Origin: Henriciella mobilis
Lineage (GTDB): Bacteria; Pseudomonadota; Alphaproteobacteria; Caulobacterales; Hyphomonadaceae
DNA length: 64,000 nt
Direction: 5' to 3'
Assembly: GCF_003576315.1 (NCBI RefSeq)
Contig: NZ_QWFZ01000003.1
Span: forward strand, 744,001 to 808,000
The notes under the pieces: model-generated
What the model saw: only the letters and a program-made list of their open reading frames with translations
Databases searched by the model: none
What the model was told of the DNA's origin: nothing
Position numbers and translations under genes: made by a program
In this document: positions 7,850 through 16,719 of the stretch, piece after piece
How positions within the stretch are numbered: position 1 is the first letter of the stretch
Layout of the letters: every line of letters starts with the position of its first letter

Positions 7850-9721
7850 ATGTCTGCGAGCAATGCTGCCACCACCACGAAAGCCAGCCTTCGCCGGGGT
7901 AAGCCGAAGGGTCAGGCGCGTCCTGAATTGAAGCTGGTTTCAGACATCGAAATCACGATTGATAATTCGCGCGATGCGCTGCTGACCGAGTTCGGCAAGA
8001 AGACGCTCGAGGATCGCTACCTCCTTCCGGGTGAGACCTATCAGGGCATGTTCGCCCGCGTCGCGAAGGCCTTCGCTGACGATCAGGATCACGCCCAGCG
8101 CATCTATGACTATATCTCGCGCCTCTGGTTCATGCCGGCAACGCCTGTCCTGTCGAATGGAGGCGCCGATCGCGGCCTGCCGATTTCCTGCTTCCTCAAC
8201 CAGGTTGGCGATTCGCTCGACGATATCGTCGAGACCTGGACGGAGAATGTCTGGCTCGCCTCGAATGGCGGCGGCATTGGCACCTATTGGGGCAATGTCC
8301 GCTCCATCGGTGAGAAAGTCGGCCAGAACGGACAGACCTCCGGCATCATCCCATTCATCCGCGTGATGGACTCGCTGACGCTGGCGATCAGCCAGGGCTC
8401 GCTGCGCCGCGGGTCGGCGGCCTGCTATCTCGACATCCACCACCCGGAAATCGAGGAGTTCCTGGAAATCCGCAAGGCGTCGGGCGACTTCAACCGCAAG
8501 TCCCTCAACCTGCACCATGGCATCAACATCACCGATGAGTTCATGGAAGCGGTCCGCAATGATGAAGAGTTCGGCCTGCGCTCGCCCAAGAATGGCGAAG
8601 TGCTGCGCAAGGTGAATGCCCGCAAGATCTGGCAGAAGATCCTTGAGCTGCGCATCCAGACCGGCGAGCCCTACCTGCTCTTCACCGATACGGTGAACAA
8701 CGCCATGCCGGCGCACCAGCGCAAGCTTGGCCTCAAGGTCCGCCAGTCGAACCTTTGCTCGGAAATCACGCTTCCAACCGGTGTCGACCACAAGGGCGAG
8801 GACCGCACGGCGGTCTGCTGCCTGTCCTCGGTCAATGCCGAGAAATTCCTCGAATGGTCGAAAGACGAGAACTTCCTGGAAGACATCTACCGCTTCCTCG
8901 ATAACGTCCTTGAGGACTTCATCGAGCGCGCGCCGGATGAGATGGCCCGCGCGGTCTATTCTGCCAAGCGCGAGCGTTCGGTTGGTCTCGGCCTGATGGG
9001 CTTCCACTCCTTCCTGCAGACGATGAACGTGCCGATGGAAAGCGCGATGTCGAAGGTCTGGAACGAGAAGATGTTCAAGCACATCCGCGCCGGCGCCGAC
9101 CAGGCCTCGGTCAAGCTTGCCAAGGAGCGCGGCCCCTGCGAGGATGCGCGCGATGCCGGCATGATGGCCCGCTTCAGCCACAAGATGGCCGTCGCGCCGA
9201 CCGCGTCGATCTCGATCATCTGCGGCGGCACCTCAGCGGGCATCGAGCCGATCCCGGCGAACGTCTATACGCACAAGACGCTGTCTGGCTCCTTCACCGT
9301 GAAGAATCCGCAGCTGCAGCGCGTGCTTGCCGCCAAGGATCTCGATACCGATGAGACCTGGTCGTCCATCCTGGAGAATGAAGGCTCGGTCCAGCATCTC
9401 GAAGCGCTCGACGAGCATGAGAAGGCCGTCTTCAAGACTGCCTTCGAGCTCGACCAGCGCTGGATTATCGAGTTGGCCGCCGATCGCACGCCCTATATCT
9501 GCCAGAGCCAGTCGCTCAACGTCTTCCTGCCGGCCGATATCGACAAATGGGACCTGCACATGCTGCACTGGTCCGCTTGGGAGAAGGGCCTGAAGTCGCT
9601 CTATTACTGCCGGTCCAAGTCCGTCCAGCGCGCCAGCTGGGCTGGTGCGGCAGACAAGGAAAAGGCGCAAGGCATGGAGGTCCCCAAGACCGACTATGAC
9701 GAATGCCTGGCCTGCCAGTAA
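7850..9721 (+). CDS. nrdA: Ribonucleoside-diphosphate reductase alpha subunit
   Basis: This is the 623-residue catalytic subunit that reduces ribonucleotides to deoxyribonucleotides. Visible signatures are PATPVLSNGG, the first active-site cysteine region LPISCFLNQVGDSL, NLCSEITLPTG with the thiyl/redox Cys, PTASISIICGGTSAGIEP, and a C-terminal tail DECLACQ whose C-x2-C passes electrons from thioredoxin. There is no clear N-terminal ATP-cone, so overall activity control by dATP may be absent or transcriptional. ATG 7850 has AGAGG upstream. An NrdR-like box precedes the gene and a strong terminator closes it. No nrdB for the radical-generating subunit follows, so that gene must be elsewhere. 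Confidence 0.96.
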   Translation: MSASNAATTTKASLRRGKPKGQARPELKLVSDIEITIDNSRDALLTEFGKKTLEDRYLLPGETYQGMFARVAKAFADDQDHAQRIYDYISRLWFMPATPVLSNGGADRGLPISCFLNQVGDSLDDIVETWTENVWLASNGGGIGTYWGNVRSIGEKVGQNGQTSGIIPFIRVMDSLTLAISQGSLRRGSAACYLDIHHPEIEEFLEIRKASGDFNRKSLNLHHGINITDEFMEAVRNDEEFGLRSPKNGEVLRKVNARKIWQKILELRIQTGEPYLLFTDTVNNAMPAHQRKLGLKVRQSNLCSEITLPTGVDHKGEDRTAVCCLSSVNAEKFLEWSKDENFLEDIYRFLDNVLEDFIERAPDEMARAVYSAKRERSVGLGLMGFHSFLQTMNVPMESAMSKVWNEKMFKHIRAGADQASVKLAKERGPCEDARDAGMMARFSHKMAVAPTASISIICGGTSAGIEPIPANVYTHKTLSGSFTVKNPQLQRVLAAKDLDTDETWSSILENEGSVQHLEALDEHEKAVFKTAFELDQRWIIELAADRTPYICQSQSLNVFLPADIDKWDLHMLHWSAWEKGLKSLYYCRSKSVQRASWAGAADKEKAQGMEVPKTDYDECLACQ

Positions 9722-9750
9722 GGCACCGCCTCAATCCAGGGTCATTCTGG

Positions 9751-9778
9751 AAAACCCCGCCAACTGGCGGGGTTTTTT
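9751..9778 (+). terminator. Rho-independent terminator after nrdA
   Basis: A perfect 7-bp stem ccccgcc/ggcgggg (9755-9761 with 9766-9772), AACT loop and six Ts follows 30 bp after the nrdA stop. The AAAA before the stem pairs with the T-run, so it may also work weakly on the other strand. Confidence 0.93.
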
Positions 9779-9908
9779 ATTGTCCAAGCCTGGGCTCCCG
9801 GACCTGCAACTCGATGCACTATTGATCCGACATCGGAATGTTTCTTGCTGTGGTGGAGGATGTGTAATAAAAGTGAAATAAACGGGGTGGGGACTTCCAG
9901 AGGACGTG

Positions 9909-10574
9909 ATGAGAAAGCTTGCAGCTGGGTTCAGCCGCGAAGATCAGTGGACCGCCATTATCCTGGCTGGCTTCCTGGCGGCCTTTTTCATGTCAGCAAC
10001 GGTCTTCCAGCTTCGTACCGATGAGGTTGTCTGGATGGAAGGGTCGCCGCTCGACATCATGCACGGCAGCATGCTCTGGGCGGCTTCCTCCATGGCGCTG
10101 ATGATAGGCGTATTGCGCATCGGAAAGCCCAGGATTGCCACCCTGTGGTTGATGGGCTCCGCCGTTATCGGGATTGTTGCGCTGGATGAGCTCTTCATGA
10201 TCCACGAGCATTCAGTGAAGATCACAGGCGACGATGATCATCCTAAAATGCTTCTCATCGCGAGCGCAGGTATCGGCATCTTTGTTCTCAACCGGATCGA
10301 GACACTGCGCGGTGTGGTGCTCGGCCTGCTTGTCGCCGGTTTTCTTGCCCACATCCTTTATCTGGTGATGGATATGGGAGACGGCGACTACTTTCAGGTC
10401 CCTCTACCAAACCATGTCCACCGGACGGCGGAGGAATATCTGGAGCTGACCGCCTCAGCCCTTTATTTCAGCGCCTTCTTCTTCCACGCCTCAAGCATGG
10501 TGAGGAAGATTGTAGCCCTGCAGACGGCAGACGCGGCGTCTCGCCTGGAAGGCGCTACCGCACAGACCACTTGA
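9909..10574 (+). CDS. Multi-pass membrane protein of unknown function
   Basis: This 221-residue protein has about five or six hydrophobic segments, including AIILAGFLAAFFMSATVF, MLWAASSMALMIGVL, LWLMGSAVIGIVALDELFM, LIASAGIGIFVLNRI and a segment around VVLGLLVAGFLAHILYLVM. Several histidines and acidic residues lie near the membrane (ELFMIHEHSVK, DDDHPK), which could bind metal, but this is speculative. GTG 9906 and ATG 9909 overlap; ATG is preferred because AGAGG is 5 bp away. It stands alone between the nrdA terminator and the convergent hrpB. I do not recognise the family. Confidence 0.75.
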   Translation: MRKLAAGFSREDQWTAIILAGFLAAFFMSATVFQLRTDEVVWMEGSPLDIMHGSMLWAASSMALMIGVLRIGKPRIATLWLMGSAVIGIVALDELFMIHEHSVKITGDDDHPKMLLIASAGIGIFVLNRIETLRGVVLGLLVAGFLAHILYLVMDMGDGDYFQVPLPNHVHRTAEEYLELTASALYFSAFFFHASSMVRKIVALQTADAASRLEGATAQTT

Positions 10575-10639
10575 ACGAGCGCTGAGACACGCCATCCCGC
10601 CTGCAGCCATTGGCTGAGGGCTGCCGATGGGTATGCCGC

Positions 10640-13084
10640 TTATCTGCCGAGCCTTTTCTTGGTCATGCCCGCATGCGGCTTTGTTTTGACCGGGTCGTCG
10701 GGCCAGTCATGCTTGGGATACTGGGCCCGCATATCCTTGGCCATGTCGCGATAGCCGCCCGCCCAGAACCCCGCGATATCTTTCGTCACCGCGATCGGCC
10801 GGCCCGCAGGCGAGAGCAACTGCAGCGTCACGGGTACGCGTCCGCCTGCAATGGCAGGCTGCCGGGTCAGGCCGTAGAGCTCCTGCGCCTTCGCCTCGAC
10901 CAGCGGGGCATTGTCATCGAGATAGTCGACCGGTGCGTCCCGCCCGCTGGGCAGCGGGATAGAAGCTGGCGTAAGGGCGTCGATCTCCTGTACCTTCGGC
11001 CAGCCGAGCGACTGTTTCAGCGCGTTCAGCACCGCGCCGTCCGACGGCATCCGGAATGCGCCGCCGCCGAGCGCTGCGGCGAGCCAGTCATCGGCGCGCG
11101 CGGCAAGCTCTGCTTCGGACGGCGCGGGCCAGTCATCGCCGAAAGCCTCATGCAGCAGGCGCAGCCGCGCGAGGAATGTCTGCGCGGGCTGATCCAGGCC
11201 CGCGGCTTCAAACCCTTCCTGCTGCACGAATTCGATAAAGGCGGCCCGCGCCACATCGCCGGAAGGCTGCGGCAGCGGCGTCTCGGAGAGCACGATCCGG
11301 CCGATAGCCTTCACGCGGCGCCCCTTGAAGCTGCGGGATGCCGGTTCGAAGCTTGCCCATTCTTCGGTGACAGGGGGCTGCAGGGCGAGGACATCCTGTT
11401 CGCCAATCGGTGCTGCCAGCGTTATGCGGGCGCGTCCTGCCGCGCCAACCATATCGGCCACGACGATCCACTGCGCCTTGGCCAGGGCCGAGTCGGCTGC
11501 GAGCTCGCCAGCCCGGCCATTCGCCAGCAGGTAACTCGTCTGCGATCCGTCGCGGCGCCTTGCAATCTGTCCGGGCCAGGCTTTTGCCAGCAGCAGCGCC
11601 GGGTCCCCGGACGCCTCAGCGTTTCCGGCCCAGCGGCGCGCCTGCTGCTTCAGCGCCTTGGCGCGCGGGCTGCTATCGCGTCTGAAACCGGCCAGCCGGT
11701 CCAGGAGATTGGCCGAACTGCCGCCGATTCCGGCTTCGCTGGCCAGTGCGGCGATTTCGGCCGCAAGCGCTCGTTCGCCTTCGGTGTCCGCGCTCGCGAC
11801 AAGGCTTGCATATTTCGGGTCCAGCGGCAGGGCGGCCATGCGCTTGCCCCGGGCGGTGAGCTTGCCGGCGCTGTCCAGCGCGCCATAGGCTGTAAGCGCC
11901 TCCCGGGCCGCGTCGATACGGCCCTTCGGCGGAGCATCCAGCCAGGTCAGGCGGTACGGGTCGTCTTCGCCCCACTCGGCCAGGGATAGCATCAGCCCCG
12001 AAAGGTCAGCATTCAGGATTTCCGGCGATGGCGCGGCAATCAGCCCGCGTGTCTCTTCCTCGTCCCAAAGCCGGTAGCAGACGCCGGGGCCGAGCCGACC
12101 GGCCCGTCCGCGCCTCTGGTCTACATTGGCCCGCGCCGCCCGGATGGTGCGCAGAACCTGCGTCCCGCTGGCTGGGTCGAATTCCGGCACGCGGGCGAGG
12201 CCGGAATCGACGACGACATGGACGCTATCAATTGTCAGCGCGCTTTCGGCAATGTCGGTTGCAAGCACAACCTTGCGCTGGCCTTCGGGCGCAGGCCGGA
12301 CGGCTTCATCCTGCTCCCTGGGTGAGAGCGCGCCAAAAAGCGGGTGGACGGTGACACCGCCCGGCAGGCTACCAAGCCGCTCGGCGGTCCGCCGGATCTC
12401 GCCCGCCCCTGGCAGGAAGGCGAGGACAGAGCCTGTTTCGACGCGCACGGCCTTGTCGATCGCGGTGGCCATCTGGTCTTCGATCCGCTCTCGCGTTCGG
12501 CCGAGATACTTCGTCTCGACCGGGTATTGCCGGCCCCGACTTTCGATCACGGGTGCCTCCAGCTTCGCGGCGACCTTCCCGGTGTCCAGCGTGGCTGACA
12601 TGGCGATGATATGCAGGTCGTCGCGAAACACGGCTTGTGTTTCCAGGGCAAGCGCGAGGCCGAGATCGGCATTCAGGCTGCGCTCGTGGATCTCGTCAAA
12701 GATCACGGCCGAAACGCCCTCCAGCGTCGGGTCTGCGAGCAGGCGGCGCGTGAACAGGCCGTCCGTGATGACTTCGACGACGGTGTCTTTTGAAACCTTG
12801 CGTTCGATCCGGGTCGCAAGGCCGATCCGGCCGCCGGTCTTCTCGCCCAGCGTTGCGGCCATGCGTTCGGCCGCCATCCGCGCCGCAAGCCGTCTCGGCT
12901 CAAGCATGACCACTTTGCCGGGCAGGGCCTTGAACCCATCGATCAGACCGGCCAGCGCCAGCGGGACGCGTGTCGTCTTGCCGGCCCCGGGCGGAGCGGC
13001 CAGCACCAGGCGCCGGTGCGTGCGAACGGCCTCGCAGATGTCTGCAAGCAGCGGCTCAATCGGCAGGTCGGTCGGGCTGGCCAT
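10640..13084 (-). CDS. hrpB: HrpB-type ATP-dependent DEAH-box helicase
   Basis: This 814-residue cytoplasmic RNA helicase has all the family motifs: Walker A APPGAGKTTRVPLAL near residue 30, the DEIH box in FDEIHERSLNADL, SAT in AMSATLDT, and motif VI in QRRGRAGRLGPGVCYRL. A helicase-associated winged-helix region and the long HrpB-specific C-terminal domain follow. The frame is open 39 codons further upstream, but the start is placed at ATG 13084 (MASPTDLPIEP), where similarity to the family begins. It is divergent from the GT2 gene. HrpB occurs widely in proteobacteria and its RNA substrate is not well established. Long plus-strand frames across this gene are antisense artefacts of high GC. 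Confidence 0.95.
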   Translation of the reverse strand: MASPTDLPIEPLLADICEAVRTHRRLVLAAPPGAGKTTRVPLALAGLIDGFKALPGKVVMLEPRRLAARMAAERMAATLGEKTGGRIGLATRIERKVSKDTVVEVITDGLFTRRLLADPTLEGVSAVIFDEIHERSLNADLGLALALETQAVFRDDLHIIAMSATLDTGKVAAKLEAPVIESRGRQYPVETKYLGRTRERIEDQMATAIDKAVRVETGSVLAFLPGAGEIRRTAERLGSLPGGVTVHPLFGALSPREQDEAVRPAPEGQRKVVLATDIAESALTIDSVHVVVDSGLARVPEFDPASGTQVLRTIRAARANVDQRRGRAGRLGPGVCYRLWDEEETRGLIAAPSPEILNADLSGLMLSLAEWGEDDPYRLTWLDAPPKGRIDAAREALTAYGALDSAGKLTARGKRMAALPLDPKYASLVASADTEGERALAAEIAALASEAGIGGSSANLLDRLAGFRRDSSPRAKALKQQARRWAGNAEASGDPALLLAKAWPGQIARRRDGSQTSYLLANGRAGELAADSALAKAQWIVVADMVGAAGRARITLAAPIGEQDVLALQPPVTEEWASFEPASRSFKGRRVKAIGRIVLSETPLPQPSGDVARAAFIEFVQQEGFEAAGLDQPAQTFLARLRLLHEAFGDDWPAPSEAELAARADDWLAAALGGGAFRMPSDGAVLNALKQSLGWPKVQEIDALTPASIPLPSGRDAPVDYLDDNAPLVEAKAQELYGLTRQPAIAGGRVPVTLQLLSPAGRPIAVTKDIAGFWAGGYRDMAKDMRAQYPKHDWPDDPVKTKPHAGMTKKRLGR

Positions 13085-13226
13085 CTTCGCCCGTCTAGCC
13101 GAATCGCTGCGCTTTGACACGGGCACTGGCAGCCGGCGCGGCTTTCCATGGTTTCGCTTTTCCGGCGAAGCGCTTAAAGAGGGCCACCAGTCAGACCCCA
13201 AGATCCTCCGCGGGAGGCCAGAAGCC

Positions 13227-13958
13227 GTGGCAGAAACGCTAGAATTCTCCGTTGTCGTACCGGTGCATAATGAGTCCGGAAATGTCGAAGCGCTGGCCCG
13301 CGAGATCGCGACAGCGCTGGATGGACGCGCCTACGAAATGATCTTCGTCGACGACGCTTCAACCGATGAGACCCGCTCTGAACTCGCTGAGCTGAAGGAA
13401 ACCTTTCCGGCGCTGCGCATCCTCAGCCACCGCAAGAATGCCGGCCAGAGCCGTGCCATCCGGACCGGTGTTCAGGCGGCCCGCGGACGGGTGGTGGGCA
13501 CGCTTGACGGCGATGGCCAGAACGACCCGGCCGACCTGCCAGACCTGTACCGCGCCCTGACGCGGCAGGACGCCCCTGAAAAGCTCGCCATGGTGATGGG
13601 CCGCCGCGCGAGCCGCAAGGATACCGCCTGGAAGCGTTTCGGTTCGCGCTTTGCCAATTCGATCCGCAAGCGCATGTTGCGCGACGATTGCGATGACAGC
13701 GGCTGTGGCATCAAGGTGCTCAGGCGCGAGGTTTACCTGACGCTTCCCTATTTTGATCACATGCACCGCTACATGCCAGCGCTCGTCCGGGCCGATGGCT
13801 ATGACGTTGAATATATGGACGTAAATCACCGTGAACGTGGCGCGGGCCGGTCCAAGTACACGAATTTCGGACGGCTCTGGGCGGCGCTCTCCGACCTTCG
13901 CGGCGTCACCTGGCTGATCCGGCGGCGCCGGAATCCCGAGGGCGCGGACGAGATCTGA
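13227..13958 (+). CDS. GT2-family glycosyltransferase (dolichyl/undecaprenyl-phosphate sugar type)
   Basis: This 243-residue GT-A fold enzyme resembles polyisoprenyl-phosphate glycosyltransferases of the DPM1/ArnC group. It has the N-terminal VVVPVHNESGNVEAL, the first Asp pair in IFVDDASTDET, the DxD-like TLDGDGQNDPADL, and the acceptor motif DDSGCGIKVLRRE. No C-terminal transmembrane helices are present, so it is a soluble or peripheral DPM1-like form. GTG 13227 follows GGGAGG by 9 bp; the same frame extends far upstream only because it runs antisense to hrpB. In relatives a small membrane partner often follows, and the next gene does encode a membrane protein. Confidence 0.88.
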   Translation: MAETLEFSVVVPVHNESGNVEALAREIATALDGRAYEMIFVDDASTDETRSELAELKETFPALRILSHRKNAGQSRAIRTGVQAARGRVVGTLDGDGQNDPADLPDLYRALTRQDAPEKLAMVMGRRASRKDTAWKRFGSRFANSIRKRMLRDDCDDSGCGIKVLRREVYLTLPYFDHMHRYMPALVRADGYDVEYMDVNHRERGAGRSKYTNFGRLWAALSDLRGVTWLIRRRRNPEGADEI

Positions 13959-14046
13959 CCGTATCTTCCCTGACCTGAATTCTGCCGTCTTTGCGCCTTC
14001 TGATGTAGAACTTCGTGCTTAACAGCAGCGAAAGGGGACGCTAGGC

Positions 14047-14616
14047 ATGAGTATGAAAGGATTCTTCGGTGCGGCGGCAATCGCCCAGGCCGAGGGCCGC
14101 AAGAAACGCGCGGCGGCTGAGCGCCGTCCCACAACAGCCAGGGGATTCATCATGCGTGTGCTACTCGGTATTTTTCCGCTACTGGTCATTCCGGTTGCCA
14201 TCTACAACCTGATTGCGCTGCCTTTCGGTGGCTCCGGCGACCCTGACAGTGCCGTGATCGCGAATGCATCGCCGATTCTCGACCTGCTCAACAATCCGAT
14301 GCTGACGATGCCGATGATCTCCGGCGTCAACTGGGCGGTCACCAATGGCGAGATGCTGATCCTGTTCTCGATCGCGCTCCTGTTCATGGAAATCCTGAAA
14401 TCGACCTCGACCGGCACGGCGACGATCATCAATCACGCGATCTCGATGATCCTTTTCATCGTCTGCCTCGTTGAATTCCTGCTCCTGCCGAATTTCGCGA
14501 CCTCGGTCTTCTTCATCATCATGATCATGACCCTGCTCGATGTGCTGGCCGGTGTTGTTGTGACAATTGTTTCGGCCCGCCGCGACTTTGGTGTCGGGGA
14601 AGGTTTCAGCGCCTGA
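14047..14616 (+). CDS. Conserved four-helix membrane protein, unknown function
   Basis: This 189-residue protein has a basic cytoplasmic N-terminus (EGRKKRAAAERR) and hydrophobic segments around VLLGIFPLLVIPVAIYNLIAL, MLILFSIALLFMEIL, ISMILFIVCLVEFLLL and VFFIIMIMTLLDVLAGVVV. It looks like a small proteobacterial inner-membrane family, but I cannot name a function. GGGGA lies 8 bp before ATG 14047; ATG 14053 is an alternative. It sits 88 bp after the GT2 gene in the same direction and is followed by a GC-rich hairpin, so it may be the last gene of that unit. Confidence 0.75.
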   Translation: MSMKGFFGAAAIAQAEGRKKRAAAERRPTTARGFIMRVLLGIFPLLVIPVAIYNLIALPFGGSGDPDSAVIANASPILDLLNNPMLTMPMISGVNWAVTNGEMLILFSIALLFMEILKSTSTGTATIINHAISMILFIVCLVEFLLLPNFATSVFFIIMIMTLLDVLAGVVVTIVSARRDFGVGEGFSA

Positions 14617-14649
14617 CCTGAATCCGGGCAAAAATCGATCACCAACGGG

Positions 14650-14674
14650 CGGGGCAGATGTAAAATCTGCCCCG
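14650..14674. terminator. GC-rich hairpin between membrane gene and symporter
   Basis: A perfect 10-bp inverted repeat CGGGGCAGAT / ATCTGCCCCG with a GTAAA loop lies 33 bp after the preceding stop codon. There is no T-run after it on the plus strand, so it is either a weak terminator, an RNA-stabilising hairpin, or part of the leader of the symporter gene. Confidence 0.5.
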
Positions 14675-14750
14675 TCCTGCTTCACAGCGGCGAAAACACG
14701 TCTAGTGTCGGTCACCCAACAGGAGCTTCAGGGAGCCGGGGAGGCCAGCT

Positions 14751-16526
14751 TTGGATATCATCACACTCATCGAGAATGTCGCCGGATTCATCTGGGGCGG
14801 CACATGGGGCGACGCCGTCGTCGTTCCGGGCCAGATCGGTCCGCTTGCCGTAGTCCTGCTCGGGACCGGGCTGTTCATGATGATCCGCCTCGGCGCGCGG
14901 CCGTTGCGCCGCTTCGTGCCGGCGCTGGTCGAAGTCTGGCAGGGCCGCAAGGCCCAGGGCGAGGACGGGGCGATCACGCCTTGGCAGGCCCTTTCAACGG
15001 CGCTGTCGGGCCAGGTCGGTACAGGTAACCTTGCTGGCGTCGCAACGGCGATCACGCTGGGCGGGCCGGGTGCGATCTTCTGGATGTGGATCGTGGCCAT
15101 CTTCGGCATGGCGCTCGCCTTCTCGGAAAGCTCGCTCGCCGTGAAGTATCGTGAGACCGACGAATACGGCCGCATCAATGGCGGCCCGATGTATTACATC
15201 AAGAACGGCCTCGGAAAGCATTGGGGCTGGCTGGCCGTCATCTTCTGTCTCGGTACGCTGTTCTCGGCGGCGGCGACAGGCGGCGCGATCCAGGCCAATT
15301 CGATCATGGAATCGGTCACCGAGACGAGCTCATCGACGCTCGGCCTGTCCATTCCGCCCTGGGCCATCGGGCTCGTTCTGGCCGGTCTGGTCTTCGCCGT
15401 CATCATCGGCGGCATCAAGTCCATCGGCAGCTTTGCCGGCAAGGTGGTACCGGTCATGGCGGGGCTCTACGTGCTGGCCGCCCTGATCGTGCTGATCATC
15501 AATATCGACAAGGTGCCCGGCGCCTTCGGCGAAATCTTCAGCCATGCATTTGGCTGGCATGAAGCCGCAAGCGGCGCAGCTGGCTACGGGGTCATGCAGG
15601 CGGTTCGCTACGGTATCGCACGCGGCCTGTTCTCGAACGAGGCCGGTCAGGGGTCTGCCCCGATTGCGCACGCGGCCGCCCGGACCAAGAACCCGGTCCA
15701 GCAGGGCGAGATCGCCATGATCGGCGTTTTCATCGACACGATCGTGATCTGCACAATGACCGCGCTGGTCATCCTGACCGTGGTTGGCGACTTCAAGAAA
15801 AGCCCCGCCCTTATGGCGGCGAACAGCTGTATCGCAGCTGATTACGCACTGCCGGAAGGCCTTGATGAGGGGGCACTTTTCCCGAGTGCCTATACCGAAG
15901 GCCGCGAGCGCACGATTGCCCAGAATGGGGCGGTTGCCGCTGCCTGGCTGCAGGAGTGCCGCGCCTCGGGCGTGACATTTGAGGACATCGCCATCGAGGC
16001 GGCCCATCCGCCGGCGCTTCAGTCGATGACCGTCGAACAGGTCGCGGCGCTTGAGGCCGAGGGCGGCGAAGCCTGGACGGCGCTCCAGGCGGAAATCGAC
16101 AAGTCCATGGTCGCTGTCGACCATGCCTGGGAGACCGACGCCAACTCCGCCGCCATTACGACCCGCGCCTATGGGGCCGCCTTCCCGGGCGGTGAGTTCA
16201 TCGTGCCTATAGCGCTGTTTTTCTTTGCATTTACCACGATCATTGGCTGGTCCTATTACGGTGAACAGGCGGCGACATATCTGGTCGGCGAGTGGGCGAC
16301 GCACCCCTTCCGCTATGTCTGGGTCGTGATCATCTTCCTGGGCACCGTCGCCTCGGCCGACTGGCTCTGGCTGCTCGGCGATATTTCCAATGCGTCGATG
16401 GCCTTCCCGAACCTGATTGCGATTCTCGCCCTTTCGGGTGTCGTTCTGGCCATGCACCGGATGAATGACGATCCGGATCATGGTCATCCGGTGATCGACA
16501 AGACGGAGGAAAATCCGGCGGAGTAA
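14751..16526 (+). CDS. Sodium:alanine/glycine symporter (AGCS family) with large loop insertion
   Basis: This 591-residue inner-membrane transporter imports alanine or glycine with sodium. Family signatures are ALSGQVGTGNLAGVA, GPGAIFWMWIVAIFGMALAFSE, GPMYYIKNGLG, GLFSNEAGQGSAPIAHAAA and FFFAFTTIIGWSYYGEQA. Typical members have about 450-500 residues; here roughly residues 347-463 form an extra hydrophilic, acidic stretch with two cysteines (NSCIAAD, LQECRAS) between two membrane helices. The start is TTG 14751, supported by GGGGAGG 6 bp upstream and by a good N-terminal fit. It precedes an 11-bp repeat array and xerD. Confidence 0.92.
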   Translation: MDIITLIENVAGFIWGGTWGDAVVVPGQIGPLAVVLLGTGLFMMIRLGARPLRRFVPALVEVWQGRKAQGEDGAITPWQALSTALSGQVGTGNLAGVATAITLGGPGAIFWMWIVAIFGMALAFSESSLAVKYRETDEYGRINGGPMYYIKNGLGKHWGWLAVIFCLGTLFSAAATGGAIQANSIMESVTETSSSTLGLSIPPWAIGLVLAGLVFAVIIGGIKSIGSFAGKVVPVMAGLYVLAALIVLIINIDKVPGAFGEIFSHAFGWHEAASGAAGYGVMQAVRYGIARGLFSNEAGQGSAPIAHAAARTKNPVQQGEIAMIGVFIDTIVICTMTALVILTVVGDFKKSPALMAANSCIAADYALPEGLDEGALFPSAYTEGRERTIAQNGAVAAAWLQECRASGVTFEDIAIEAAHPPALQSMTVEQVAALEAEGGEAWTALQAEIDKSMVAVDHAWETDANSAAITTRAYGAAFPGGEFIVPIALFFFAFTTIIGWSYYGEQAATYLVGEWATHPFRYVWVVIIFLGTVASADWLWLLGDISNASMAFPNLIAILALSGVVLAMHRMNDDPDHGHPVIDKTEENPAE

Positions 16527-16574
16527 GCCGGGACGCACTGTTGGAAACTCGCCCGCTCGGGGAGTCCGGAAACA

Positions 16575-16629
16575 GTACAATTTCCGTATGAATCCGGTAT
16601 GATTCCAGTCTATTTCCGGTCTGGTTCAG
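16575..16629. repeat. Five tandem imperfect 11-bp repeats upstream of xerD
   Basis: Five consecutive 11-bp units run without gaps: GTACAATTTCC, GTATGAATCCG, GTATGATTCCA, GTCTATTTCCG and GTCTGGTTCAG. The consensus is about GTATgATTCCg. The period is one DNA helical turn, so all copies would face the same side of the helix. The array lies 49-103 bp after the symporter gene and 91-145 bp before xerD. It could be a cooperative protein-binding array or a decayed tandem repeat. Confidence 0.7.
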
Positions 16630-16719
16630 GCCGGAGACCACAAAATCCGGGCGCGGCGGCTACGTCGCGCCCGTTTTCATAAGCGCGATATTAAGCATCT
16701 GCGCGCCAGACTCCCTGCG

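Noticed and set aside
10610..13226. Long plus-strand frames (459 residues from 10610, and the upstream part of the frame ending at 13958)
   Set aside because: They run antisense to the clear hrpB helicase, are Arg/Pro/Ser-rich and show no domain. Only the part from GTG 13227 is a real glycosyltransferase.
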